Positions 26,592 to 35,216 of a stretch of DNA of 64,000 nucleotides are shown piece by piece. Numbering within the stretch: position 1 is the first letter of the stretch; each line of letters opens with the position of its first letter. A program made the translations under genes and the position numbers. This stretch comes from Phycisphaerales bacterium (lineage in GTDB: Bacteria > Planctomycetota > Phycisphaerae > Phycisphaerales > UBA1924): NCBI GenBank assembly GCA_020845755.1, contig JADLFE010000009.1, positions 186,001 through 250,000 of the forward strand, given 5' to 3'. The notes beneath the pieces were generated by a model. That model worked only from the letters and a program-made list of their open reading frames with translations. It ran no database searches and was not told the origin of the DNA.

Positions 26592-26613
26592 CCGGGTTGA
26601 TCGGTGAACCCGG
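26592..26613. terminator. hairpin between convergent genes
   Basis: CCGGGTT (26592-26598) and AACCCGG (26607-26613) form a 7-bp stem with an 8-base loop, flanked on both sides by the direct repeat CGTTGCGA (26581-26588 and 26615-26622). It lies between two convergent stops and may end both transcripts; no T-run is present. Confidence 0.4.
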
Positions 26614-26634
26614 ACGTTGCGAGCCAAGGATGCA

Positions 26635-27813
26635 TCACGCCAGTCCGATGCGTTCCAGCGTCTGCCGTGCGGTCTGGCGCACCAGCGCATCCTCGCCGTC
26701 ATCTCCAGTGATCTCGCGAAGTCGCGCGATGAGCGCGACTCGATCCTGATCGCGGAACGTGTTGGCGGCGACGATGATCGCGTTGCGCCGGAGCATCGCC
26801 AGCGTCGCGCGTTTCATGGCCGAGCCCGAGAGCACGCGTGAACGGTCCTCAGCCTTCCAATCCAGAACCTCGAGCAGCGGCAGCGACCGGCGCGCTTCCC
26901 GATACTCGGCGCAAGCGGAGCCCGTCACGCGATCTTCACCGGAACCACGCTCGTTCAACGCCGTGTTTGCGGCCCGGGCTTCGTCGTCGCGATCCGCGGC
27001 GTTCACTTGCGCGTGGTTCGCCCGCGCCGAGTTGTGCGGGCAGACTTCCTGGCACACATCGCAGCCGTACAGCCAATGGCCCATCGTGGCGTGCAACTCG
27101 GGCTCGATCAAACCGCGATGTTCGATCGTCAGGTAACTTATGCAGCGTGACGCATCCACGGAATGCGGCGTGATCGCCCTCGTCGGGCAGGCGTCGATGC
27201 AGCGGGTGCATGTGCCGCAGTGGTCGGGTTCCTGACCTCGCTCCGGGATCGTCGGCAGCTCCAGCGACGTGGCGATGCCGCCCAGGAAGAAGTAGCTCCC
27301 GCGCCGCGAATGGATCAGCAGCGTGTGCTTGCCGATCCAGCCCAGGCCCGCGCGGGCGGCGTGCTCGCGCTCGAGCACCGGCGCGGTGTCGACGAACGCG
27401 CGGAAAAGTTCGCCGGGAAACTCCGCGCGCAGCGCGTCGCAAAGTTCGTGCAGGCGGCGTTTGACAACCTCGTGATAGTCACGCCCCCGTGCATACCGCG
27501 CGATGTTGCCATGGCCAGTTGCAACGCCGTCCGCGTCTTGGTGTTCACCGGCCCCGTCGCGCCCGCGCGGCCAGTATTGGTCCGCGACCAGGACGAGCGA
27601 CCGAGCGCCCGGGATCGCCCGCGCCGGGTCCAGCCTCTCCGCCACGTTCGCTGCCAGGTACGCCATGCTCCCGTGCTTCCCAGCCGCCAGCCAGGCGCGA
27701 AGTTCGTCCGCCCACGCCGAGGGCGCGACGGGGGTGACACCCGCGTCGGCGAATCCGCGCGAGAGCGCTAACTGAATGACGCGGCGCGAGAGTTCGATGG
27801 GGGAGTCGGACAC
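26635..27813 (-). CDS. queG: epoxyqueuosine reductase QueG
   Basis: A 392-residue protein. The GTG at 27813 gives VSDSPIELSRRV, which lines up with the N-terminus of known QueG; another GTG five codons upstream is possible. The cobalamin-binding N-terminal half contains RYARGRDYHEVVKRRL and GLGWIGKHTLLI, QueG signatures. The ferredoxin-like centre has CGTCTRCIDACPT and CDVCQEVCPHN, eight cysteines for two [4Fe-4S] clusters. A HEAT-like C-terminal tail follows. It performs the last step of queuosine synthesis in tRNA. No other que genes are in the window. Confidence 0.95.
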   Translation of the reverse strand: MSDSPIELSRRVIQLALSRGFADAGVTPVAPSAWADELRAWLAAGKHGSMAYLAANVAERLDPARAIPGARSLVLVADQYWPRGRDGAGEHQDADGVATGHGNIARYARGRDYHEVVKRRLHELCDALRAEFPGELFRAFVDTAPVLEREHAARAGLGWIGKHTLLIHSRRGSYFFLGGIATSLELPTIPERGQEPDHCGTCTRCIDACPTRAITPHSVDASRCISYLTIEHRGLIEPELHATMGHWLYGCDVCQEVCPHNSARANHAQVNAADRDDEARAANTALNERGSGEDRVTGSACAEYREARRSLPLLEVLDWKAEDRSRVLSGSAMKRATLAMLRRNAIIVAANTFRDQDRVALIARLREITGDDGEDALVRQTARQTLERIGLA

Positions 27814-27970
27814 GAGTGATCTTTCCACTCCTACGCTCAGAATCGACGATCTTCTCGGACCATCGTGTCTGGTTTGCTGATTTTCGGATGCACTATTCTT
27901 GATTCTTGACTCACGCGTCCAAAACTACAGGCACGGGCGTTACCCACGCTCGTGAGGGAGGCGTTCACAG

Positions 27971-29518
27971 GTGGCCAGGCTCCACGAGTACGAAGGGAAA
28001 GCCGTCCTGAAAGCCCGCGGCATCGAGATCCCGCGTGGCGGCGTGGCGGGAAGCCCGAGCGACGCGGCCAAGATCGCCAAGAACCTCGGCGGCTCGGTCG
28101 TCGTGAAGATCCAGGCCTGGACCACAGGGCGGAAGGCGATGGGCGGCGTCGTCTTTGCCACGTCCGAGTCCGAGGTCAGCGAGGCCGCCAAACGCCTGCT
28201 CTCGATGAAGGTTGGCAACTTCCCCGTCACTCAAGTGCTGGTCGAAGAGCAACTCAAGATCGCGCACGAGTTGTTCGTGTCGCTCACGATCGATGACTCG
28301 ACGCGTCGACCCATGCTCCTGATCGCAGGTGGTGGCGGCACGGGCATCGAAGAGCGTGCCGCGAGCGTGTCCCGCATTCCATGCGACATCTCGACGGGCC
28401 CGGAGCGAGCGGCGCTATCAGACGCGATCGCGAAGGCCGGCGTGCCCGAGGCCTCGCGTGGCAGAGTCGCCGACGCCGCGAGTGCGATGTTCGACGCGGG
28501 GCGAGCGGTGGAAGCACGGAGCGTCGAGATCAACCCGCTGGTGGTGCTGGCGGATGGGCGTGTCGTCGCGGCCGACTGCCGCATGACCATCGACGACTAC
28601 GCCGTTTTTCGTCACCCCGAACTCGGCATCGAGATCGCGCGTGAACTCGACCACCCCCCTACCGCGCTGGAGCGCACCGCGTACCGCATCGAGCAGGAAG
28701 ACCACCGCGGCACGTTCTTCTTCGCCCAGATGAACACGCAGGCCAAGGCCGGACAAAGCAGCAAGGGCCTGATCGGCTTCCACGGCGCGGGCGGCGGCGG
28801 GTCGATGATGTCCATGGACGCCATCGCGGCCGAAGGATTCACGCTCGCCAACTTCTGCGACACCAGCGGCAACCCCTCGGTCGCCAAGGTCTATCGCGCC
28901 GCGCGCATCATCCTCAGCCAGCCCGGGCTCGTCGGCTACTTTGGCTCTGGCTCCGGCGTTGCAAACCAGGAACAGTTCTGGAGCGCCTATGGCCTGGCGA
29001 AGGCCTTCAACGAATTGCGGCTTGATATCCCGGCCGTCATCCGGCTTGGAGGCAACGGCGAGGATCGCGCCGTTGACATCCTCACGAGCGCCTGCCGCGG
29101 GCTCCCGGTGAAGGTCGAGGGATACAAGAAGACCGATCCGCCCGCGCGGATCGCGGCCCGATTCGCGGGTCTCGTGGAAGCACGGCGCGGGAGCAATGGC
29201 GAGCTCCCGGCATGGACGCCGCGCCGGACGATCAAGCCCGCGTTCGTCGGGAGCGGCATCTCGTTGCCGGTGCGCGCCGGGCGCGTCTGGATCGATCCGG
29301 CGGCGTGGCGAGCGCACGGCGCGGCGATTGTCGCCCGCTCCGGCGGGCTCCTGCGCGACGAGGGAGGCAGGCCCGTCGCGGCCTTGCCGCCCGAGTCATT
29401 TGCGACCAAGGACAATGAACTGATCGCCTGCGAAGTCGAGTGTCTTCGCGACGGGATCTGTGGTTTCTTCGTGGAGCTGGACATGCCGGAACTCGGCGCC
29501 AGCGCGGGCGTGCCCTAA
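27971..29518 (+). CDS. ATP-grasp acyl-CoA synthetase subunit (SucC/AclB-like)
   Basis: A 515-residue protein with a GTG start behind GAGGGAGG. Residues 1-220 are an ATP-grasp domain like succinyl-CoA synthetase beta (start ARLHEYEGKAVLKARGI; VEINPLVVLADGRVVAAD near 190). Residues 260-400 are the ligase/citrate-binding type domain (SGSGVANQEQFWSAYGLAKA, IPAVIRLGGNGEDRAVDIL). The last ~110 residues are not seen in SucC and are Cys-containing (ACEVECLRDGICGFF). With the SucD-citrate synthase fusion two genes on, it would form a heteromeric ATP-citrate lyase-like enzyme. The true acyl substrate is unproven. Confidence 0.8.
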   Translation: MARLHEYEGKAVLKARGIEIPRGGVAGSPSDAAKIAKNLGGSVVVKIQAWTTGRKAMGGVVFATSESEVSEAAKRLLSMKVGNFPVTQVLVEEQLKIAHELFVSLTIDDSTRRPMLLIAGGGGTGIEERAASVSRIPCDISTGPERAALSDAIAKAGVPEASRGRVADAASAMFDAGRAVEARSVEINPLVVLADGRVVAADCRMTIDDYAVFRHPELGIEIARELDHPPTALERTAYRIEQEDHRGTFFFAQMNTQAKAGQSSKGLIGFHGAGGGGSMMSMDAIAAEGFTLANFCDTSGNPSVAKVYRAARIILSQPGLVGYFGSGSGVANQEQFWSAYGLAKAFNELRLDIPAVIRLGGNGEDRAVDILTSACRGLPVKVEGYKKTDPPARIAARFAGLVEARRGSNGELPAWTPRRTIKPAFVGSGISLPVRAGRVWIDPAAWRAHGAAIVARSGGLLRDEGGRPVAALPPESFATKDNELIACEVECLRDGICGFFVELDMPELGASAGVP

Positions 29519-29554
29519 CCGGGCTCGCTCATACGGAGTTCAAGGAAGTGTGTC

Positions 29555-30835
29555 ATGAGCCGCGTCAGTACTTTCGATGAAGCCGTTTCGCTCATCAAGC
29601 CCGGGATGAATGTCTTTGTGCAGGGCGGGAGCGCCACCCCCTCGGGGATGCTCGACGCACTCTCGCGCCGCAAGAACCTGGACGGCGTGCGCCTGTACCA
29701 CCTGCACCTGGCCGGGCCCGTGGGATTCGCGGACCGCGCATACAAGGACGGCATCAAGTCGTGCTCGATGTTCGTCGCCCAGAACATGCGTGAGGCGGTG
29801 CGCGACGGGCGCGCCGAGTACATCCCGGTCTTCCTCTCGGACATCGCGGGCCTGTTCAGATCAGGACGCATCAAACTCGACGCCGCCATCGTGCAACTCT
29901 CCCCGGCGGATCGTCACGGCCTGTGCTCGCTGGGCGTCTCGGTCGACGTGGCGCGCGCCGCCGTCGACACGGCGGGGATCATCATCGCGGACATCAACCG
30001 CCAGATGCCGCGAACCCACGGCAACACCGTCGTTCCCCTCACCAAACTCGCGGCGTGGGTTGAGTCCGATCACCCCATCCACGAGCACCCGCCCGAGGCC
30101 AAGGCCGAGGTGACCGAACGCATCGGCGAGATCATCGCGGGCCTGATCGAAGACGGCTCGACGCTGCAGATGGGCATCGGCGCCGTTCCCGACGCCGTCC
30201 TCGCCCGCCTCGGAAACAAGCATGAACTTGGCATCCACACGGAGATGTTCTCCGACGGCGTGGTCGACCTGGTGCGCGGCGGCGTGATCACCAACCGCAA
30301 CAAGAGCGTCCACCCGGGCCGGAGCGTTACCAGTTTCGTGGTCGGGAGCCAGCGCCTCTTCGACTTCGTCAACGACAACCCGCTCGTCGAGTTTCACCCC
30401 GCCGATCGCACCAACGACACCTCCCTCATCCGCAAGAACGACCGCACCATCGCGATCAACTCCGCGCTCCAGGTCGACCTCACCGGACAGGTCTGCGCCG
30501 ACAGCCTCGGGCACAACATCTATTCAGGCATCGGCGGGCAGATGGACTTCATCCGCGGCGCGGCGCTCTCGCGCGGCGGCAAGGCCATCATTGCACTGCC
30601 CGCCACCGCCTCCGGCGGACGCCTCTCACGGATCGCCACCGAACTTACCCCCGGCGCCGGCGTCGTCACTACCCGCGGGCACGTCCACTGGATCGTCACC
30701 GAGTTCGGCGCTGTTGACCTTCACGGTCGCTCCCTCCGCGAACGCGGCGAGGCACTGATCTCGATCGCCCACCCCGACTTCCGCGCGGAACTCCGCAAGA
30801 GCCTCGCCAACGTCCGACACTACATCCTCGGCTGA
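29555..30835 (+). CDS. acetyl-CoA hydrolase/4-hydroxybutyrate CoA-transferase family protein
   Basis: A 426-residue protein with AAGGAAG before its ATG, of normal family length. LQMGIGAVPDAVLARLG is followed by the catalytic Glu230 in GIHTEMFSDGVVDL, which forms the glutamyl-CoA thioester. The late GGQMDFIRGAALSRGGKAI and ALPATASGGRLSRI are family signatures. It exchanges CoA between acetyl-CoA (or a related acyl-CoA) and a carboxylate. It lies between the two subunits of the ATP-citrate lyase-like enzyme, 36 and 23 bases from its neighbours, so the three are almost certainly co-transcribed. Confidence 0.88.
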   Translation: MSRVSTFDEAVSLIKPGMNVFVQGGSATPSGMLDALSRRKNLDGVRLYHLHLAGPVGFADRAYKDGIKSCSMFVAQNMREAVRDGRAEYIPVFLSDIAGLFRSGRIKLDAAIVQLSPADRHGLCSLGVSVDVARAAVDTAGIIIADINRQMPRTHGNTVVPLTKLAAWVESDHPIHEHPPEAKAEVTERIGEIIAGLIEDGSTLQMGIGAVPDAVLARLGNKHELGIHTEMFSDGVVDLVRGGVITNRNKSVHPGRSVTSFVVGSQRLFDFVNDNPLVEFHPADRTNDTSLIRKNDRTIAINSALQVDLTGQVCADSLGHNIYSGIGGQMDFIRGAALSRGGKAIIALPATASGGRLSRIATELTPGAGVVTTRGHVHWIVTEFGAVDLHGRSLRERGEALISIAHPDFRAELRKSLANVRHYILG

Positions 30836-30858
30836 TCCGCCGGAGACCTGAGCACGCC

Positions 30859-32595
30859 ATGGCCATCCTCATCGACCACAATACACGCGTGATCGTCCAG
30901 GGAATCACGGGACGCGAGGGACAAGCCCGCACGCGACTCATGCTGGACTATGGCACCAACGTCATCGGCGGCGTCACACCCGGCAAGGGCGGTGCCAGCG
31001 TGCTCGGGCTCCCCGTCTTCAACTCCTGCAAGGACGCCGCCGCGTCGCTCGGCCCGATCGACCTCTCGGTCCTCTTCGTTCCCGCCGCGGGCATCAAGGA
31101 AGCGGCCCTCGACGCGATCGACGCGGGCGTGAAACTGCTCGTGCTCGTCGCCGATCGTGTTCCTGTGTGGGACGCGATGGAGATCGCCAAGGCCGCCGCC
31201 GCCAAGGGCGCGAAGTTCGTCGGGCCGAACACGCTGGGCATCGCAAGCCCCGGGCGTGCCGTCGCGGGCATGATCGGCGGGCGCGCCGAATCCGCACGCG
31301 AGTGGTTCAAGCCGCCGCTCCCCGGCGGCACGGGCGTCGGGATCATCTCCCGCTCCGGGGGCATGTCGTCCAGCACCGCCTATTACTGCGGGCAGGCCGG
31401 CGTCCGCATCAGTTCCATCGTCCACATCGGCGGCGACGCCGTGCTCGGGCTTCGCATCCCCGACGTCGCCGCGCTCTTCCAGGACGATCCGCAGACCGAC
31501 GCCATCGTCGTCTTCGGCGAGATCGGCGGCTCGCAGGAAGAGGAACTCGCCGAACTCATCACCAGCGGCAAGGTCACCAAGCCCGTCATCGCCTACATCG
31601 GCGGGAAGGCCGCCACGAGCGGCACGCGTTTCAGCCACGCCGGCGCGATCATCGAAGGGAACCGCGGCACGCACGCGGGCAAGGTCGCGGCGCTGCGCGG
31701 CGCGGGCGCGACGGTGGTTGACGCGTTCGGCGAACTCCCCCAGGCCGTCGCGGGCGTGCTCCGCTCGAACGGGAGCAGGAGCCTGATGACCGACGCGGAG
31801 CGTCGCGCCGTGTGGACCACCGGCGTGACACGAATCGAGCCGAACTCCGTCGCGGTGCGCGGGCACGACATCGCGGGCCTGATGGGCCAAACGAGTTTCG
31901 GCGCGACGGTGTACCTCATCCTCACCGGCAAACTCCCCGACGACAAGGTCGGGCGGCTGATGGACGCGATACTCGTCAGTAGCATCGACCACGGCGCCAC
32001 GCCGCCCAGTTGCCTCGCCGCACGCACCGTCGCCAGCACCGGCGCCTCGCTCTCCGCCAGCGTCGCCGCGGGCATCATGTCGATCAATCGCCATCACGGC
32101 GGCGCGATCGAGGACGCGGCCCGATACCTTGGCACCCTGCTCGCCAAGGCACGCACGGCCGCGACCAGCCCCGGCGCTTTCTCTGCCGCGCTCGACGCCG
32201 TCGCCACCGACGAAGTCACCCGCATCAAGTCGAGCGGCGACCGGATCAGCGGCTTTGGCCATCGCATCCACACCAAGGATCCGCGCACCGCGCGGCTCTT
32301 TGAACTCGCCGCCGTCGCAGGTCTTTCCGATCAGGGCGCCACGCACATCGCCGCCGCCCGCGCCGTCGAGCGTGCCTTCGCCGCGATCGGGCGCCCGCTT
32401 CCCATCAACGTCGACGGCGCGTTGGGAGCGATCCTCGCCGATCTTGGCATGGACCCTCGCGTGTTCAACGGCATCTTCATGATCGCGCGCACACCCGGCC
32501 TGGTCGCCCATGTCGTCGAAGAGCAGACCCGCGAGAAGCCCATGCGCCGTATCGATCCCGTCAACCACGCGTACGACGGCCCGAGCGGGAAGTGA
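30859..32595 (+). CDS. SucD-citrate synthase fusion (ATP-citrate lyase AclA-like)
   Basis: A 578-residue protein. Residues 1-300 are a CoA-binding/CoA-ligase domain with the phospho-His site RFSHAGAI (His260). Residues about 335-575 are a citrate synthase-type lyase domain: SSIDHGATPPS (His378), SINRHHGGAIEDA (His413), GFGHRIHTKDPR and PINVDGALGAILADLG (Asp519), so the catalytic His-His-Asp set is intact. The DHG opening and SINxxxGGA spacing resemble eukaryotic ACLY and chlorobial AclA more than housekeeping citrate synthase. The predicted reaction is ATP-driven cleavage of citrate to acetyl-CoA and oxaloacetate, or the reverse; a related 2-hydroxyacid is possible. Confidence 0.82.
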   Translation: MAILIDHNTRVIVQGITGREGQARTRLMLDYGTNVIGGVTPGKGGASVLGLPVFNSCKDAAASLGPIDLSVLFVPAAGIKEAALDAIDAGVKLLVLVADRVPVWDAMEIAKAAAAKGAKFVGPNTLGIASPGRAVAGMIGGRAESAREWFKPPLPGGTGVGIISRSGGMSSSTAYYCGQAGVRISSIVHIGGDAVLGLRIPDVAALFQDDPQTDAIVVFGEIGGSQEEELAELITSGKVTKPVIAYIGGKAATSGTRFSHAGAIIEGNRGTHAGKVAALRGAGATVVDAFGELPQAVAGVLRSNGSRSLMTDAERRAVWTTGVTRIEPNSVAVRGHDIAGLMGQTSFGATVYLILTGKLPDDKVGRLMDAILVSSIDHGATPPSCLAARTVASTGASLSASVAAGIMSINRHHGGAIEDAARYLGTLLAKARTAATSPGAFSAALDAVATDEVTRIKSSGDRISGFGHRIHTKDPRTARLFELAAVAGLSDQGATHIAAARAVERAFAAIGRPLPINVDGALGAILADLGMDPRVFNGIFMIARTPGLVAHVVEEQTREKPMRRIDPVNHAYDGPSGK

Positions 32596-32602
32596 AGCCC
32601 GT

Positions 32603-33004
32603 GTGACATCCGCCACGCCGCCAACCCGCGTCTCAAAGCAGCAACGGACGCAGCATCTCATCGATCAGCCGCCCGTCACGCGGAAGATCGTTGAGACACT
32701 CCGCGCCACGATCCTCGCCACCGCTCCACACGCCTCCGAGGCCTTCAAGTTCCGCGTCCTCTGCTATTTCCACGCCGACGCCTCCTTCGGCGCACTCGGC
32801 GGCAATATCTGCATGATCGAAGTCAAGCGCGGCGAGGTGTTCCTGTCGTTCATCCACGGCGCGCTCCTGCCCGATCCACGCGGACTTCTCGCCGGCAAGG
32901 GCAAGTTCAAGCGATTCGCCCGCATCGCGGACGCACAACACGCGGCGGGTACGCCGATCAAAGACCTCGTGCGCGCCGCCGCCACACTCAGACCCTGGGA
33001 TTGA
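32603..33004 (+). CDS. DUF1801 protein
   Basis: A 133-residue protein. The GTG at 32603 lies 7 bases after the preceding stop, suggesting coupled translation. From VTRKIVETLRATILATAPH to KDLVRAAATLRPWD it follows the DUF1801/YdhG pattern, a small alpha/beta fold of unknown function that often appears near stress and regulatory genes. It is the last gene of the ATP-citrate lyase-like operon by position; a functional link is not established. Confidence 0.7.
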   Translation: MTSATPPTRVSKQQRTQHLIDQPPVTRKIVETLRATILATAPHASEAFKFRVLCYFHADASFGALGGNICMIEVKRGEVFLSFIHGALLPDPRGLLAGKGKFKRFARIADAQHAAGTPIKDLVRAAATLRPWD

Positions 33005-33099
33005 ACGAGCATCATGTCGGGGAGCGCGCCCGTCGCGTGCACCTTCGGCGCGATCAGCGCGTCCCGATGCCGCTCTGTCACTTGACCATGCTGTCGCTG

Positions 33100-33666
33100 C
33101 TACAGCACCACCGCCCCGCCCCTGAGCGTCTGCCTCGATAGCCCCAGCCTCTCGCACAACGCCGCCATCCCGCGGGCATCGTGCTGAGCGAACGCGCCGA
33201 CATCGAAACTGTCCACATCCAGCACGCCCCAACAGCCGCGATCATCAAACATCGGGAGCACGAGTTCGGCCTTGTCGTTCGGATCGCACGCGATATACCC
33301 CGCTCCCAGCGTCGAAACATCCGGGATCACCAGCACCCGCTGCTCGGTCCAACTCCTGCCGCACGCGCCGTGCAGCCCGATCGGCGAGCACGCCGGCTTG
33401 TCGCGTCGCACGACGAGGATCATCTCGTCCGCGTCCGTAGCCTTCTCATAGAACCCGACCCACGACACCTTCGCAAAGCCGCCGGTATCGGGACCGGCGC
33501 TCTCCAGCCCGAAGGCGTCCCACACCAGATCACAGCACAGCGTCATCGCCCGCGTGCGATCGATCATGCCGCGCGACACCGTCGCACCCGCCGCGTGCAG
33601 CAGCGGCGCGTAGTCACGTCCTGCGCCGGACTTTGCACCAGCACGCTCGTGGGCGTGTGCGCTCAT
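33100..33666 (-). CDS. msrC: GAF-domain free methionine-(R)-sulfoxide reductase
   Basis: A 188-residue protein whose GAF fold fits the fRMsr/MsrC family. The three family cysteines are Cys93 (DKPACSPI), Cys102 (HGACGRS) and Cys127 (YIACDPND), with the spacing of E. coli Cys84/94/118. VSWVGFYEK near 68 and VLPMFDDRGCWGVLDVDS are also typical. It would reduce free methionine-R-sulfoxide in the cytosol. The GRGVCGT loop reads LHGACGRS here, a modest departure. Confidence 0.8.
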   Translation of the reverse strand: MSAHAHERAGAKSGAGRDYAPLLHAAGATVSRGMIDRTRAMTLCCDLVWDAFGLESAGPDTGGFAKVSWVGFYEKATDADEMILVVRRDKPACSPIGLHGACGRSWTEQRVLVIPDVSTLGAGYIACDPNDKAELVLPMFDDRGCWGVLDVDSFDVGAFAQHDARGMAALCERLGLSRQTLRGGAVVL

Positions 33667-33777
33667 GACCCTGATCCTCGCGATTGAAATAACGAGCGCC
33701 GTCAGGCACCCGAGCGGTGCTCGCCGACGCTCGAGCAGGCGGCATCAAATCTCGTCCGACGGGCCCTCGCGAAAGGC

Positions 33778-34020
33778 TTACAGCGTCGCCGAGGTGTAAG
33801 GCAGGAGCGCCATGAAACGCGCCCGCTTGATCGCCTGCGCCACCATCCGCTGCTCCGCGGCCGAGGTCGCCAGACGCTTCCGCCCGTAGATCTTGCCGTT
33901 GGGGCTCATCAGGCGACGGAGCGTCTCGATGTCCTTCCAATCAACCACGACCTTGCCGTGACCGGTGGTCTTGGTGACGCGGATCTTCTGAACGGGCGCG
34001 AATCGCTGGAACTTGCTCAT
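33778..34020 (-). CDS. rpsR: ribosomal protein bS18
   Basis: An 80-residue protein of usual S18 length when started at ATG 34020; an ATG five codons upstream is possible. The core KVVVDWKDIETLRRLMSPNGKIYGRKR and the tail MVAQAIKRARFMALLPYT are bS18 signatures. It normally sits beside rpsF, ssb and rplI; here none of these is adjacent. Confidence 0.93.
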   Translation of the reverse strand: MSKFQRFAPVQKIRVTKTTGHGKVVVDWKDIETLRRLMSPNGKIYGRKRLATSAAEQRMVAQAIKRARFMALLPYTSATL

Positions 34021-34123
34021 GATCGTCCCCGACATCGCGGGGCTCCGTCCTGGTCTTGGGCCCGGGGCACTCGGCCAACACGGCCGGGAACACGGGCGAC
34101 GGTCTTGAAATGTGGTCGAAACT

Positions 34124-34642
34124 CTAGGTCGACGCCCCACCGGCGTCCACCGCACCAGCGCTGCAGGCCCCCGAACCGCACCCGCACGCACCGTCAATCC
34201 CAAGCCGCCCGTGCCCTTTGAGCATGAGCAGGATCGCCGGGAGCATCAGGATGGTGTTCTGAATGACATTGCACCAACCGAGTTTTTCCGGGCATAGCAG
34301 CCGGACCTTGCCAAAGCACCCGCACGACAGGCTCAGGTTCCGCATGATCGCCGAGATCGTCAGCGCGATGAACCCCACGAGCATCAGACCCGCCACCCCC
34401 GCCGCCGCCCGCGCCCACACGCCCGCCAGCAACATCGCCGCGCAGATCGCCTCGATCCACGGCACGACGAACGTCGCGACCGGAACCATGTTCTTGGGGA
34501 GCACGCCGAACGCGTCAACCGCGAACGCGAACTCCTGCGGCGAAGACAGTTTGGTGTACGCCGCCAGGCCGAACACACCCGCCAGCATCACCCGCGACAC
34601 AAAGAGCAATCCGTCAATGACGGGATTGGAGTTCGGCTTCAT
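34124..34642 (-). CDS. MauE/DoxX-like membrane protein
   Basis: A 172-residue protein with four membrane segments. The ATG at 34642, with GGAG five bases upstream, lies 2 bases from the stop of the rhodanese gene, so translation is probably coupled. LSLSCGCFGKV near 105 is the Cys-Gly-Cys motif of MauE-type proteins involved in disulfide or redox chemistry of exported partners. The C-terminus is Gly/Cys-rich (CGCGSGACSAG). Together with the DUF1573 and rhodanese neighbours it suggests a periplasmic thiol/sulfur function. Confidence 0.7.
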   Translation of the reverse strand: MKPNSNPVIDGLLFVSRVMLAGVFGLAAYTKLSSPQEFAFAVDAFGVLPKNMVPVATFVVPWIEAICAAMLLAGVWARAAAGVAGLMLVGFIALTISAIMRNLSLSCGCFGKVRLLCPEKLGWCNVIQNTILMLPAILLMLKGHGRLGIDGACGCGSGACSAGAVDAGGAST

Positions 34643-34644
34643 GC

Positions 34645-35184
34645 TCACTCCGGCGGCAAGGGAGACGTGTCCACCTCATATCCCGCCGCGACCCAGCCGG
34701 GGAATCCGTCCGTGAACACCAGGAGTTTGGTAAACCCGCGCGCCTCCAGCAGCGTGGCCAGATTGTGCGAGTCGTGGCAATCTCCGCCGATGCAGTAGAT
34801 CACCACTTCCTTCTCCGGGTCGAGGACGTCGAGGATCGCGGGCGGCGGGCTTCGATCCAAATCACCCGGTCCGAGCAACTGCGAGCCGGGAATGCGCCCG
34901 TCACGCTCGGAGTCTTTCCGTGGCCGCGCGTCAAGAAATATCGCGCCCTTGTCGTACCACTCCTTGGCCTCGGCCGGCGTGATCTCACGGACCGCGCTGT
35001 TCTGCTCGACGGACGGCGTCTGTGTCGGGGACGTCTGATCGGGGCTCGGGCGCGGCGCGGGCGCAACAGGCGGCGTCCTTTCCTTTGCGACGACGATGTT
35101 CCCGCCGCGCATCGACATGTCGGCCAGGCCAACGCCCACGCCCAAGGCGATCACCGCCAGCGCCTTGATTGGTGTGTGAGGCAT
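34645..35184 (-). CDS. membrane-anchored rhodanese-domain protein
   Basis: A 179-residue protein. The ATG at 35184 has GGGAG eight bases upstream. Residues 1-23 are a signal or anchor; residues 24-70 a Pro/Thr-rich linker; the rest a rhodanese domain with active loop VIYCIGGDCHDSHNLA (Cys in CIGGDC) and DGFPGWVAAGYEV at the end. It probably transfers or carries sulfur outside the cytoplasm. It lies between the DUF1573 and MauE-like genes. Confidence 0.82.
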   Translation of the reverse strand: MPHTPIKALAVIALGVGVGLADMSMRGGNIVVAKERTPPVAPAPRPSPDQTSPTQTPSVEQNSAVREITPAEAKEWYDKGAIFLDARPRKDSERDGRIPGSQLLGPGDLDRSPPPAILDVLDPEKEVVIYCIGGDCHDSHNLATLLEARGFTKLLVFTDGFPGWVAAGYEVDTSPLPPE

Positions 35185-35216
35185 GGTCAAGACTCCCGGA
35201 CAGCGTCAGCCGCGCG

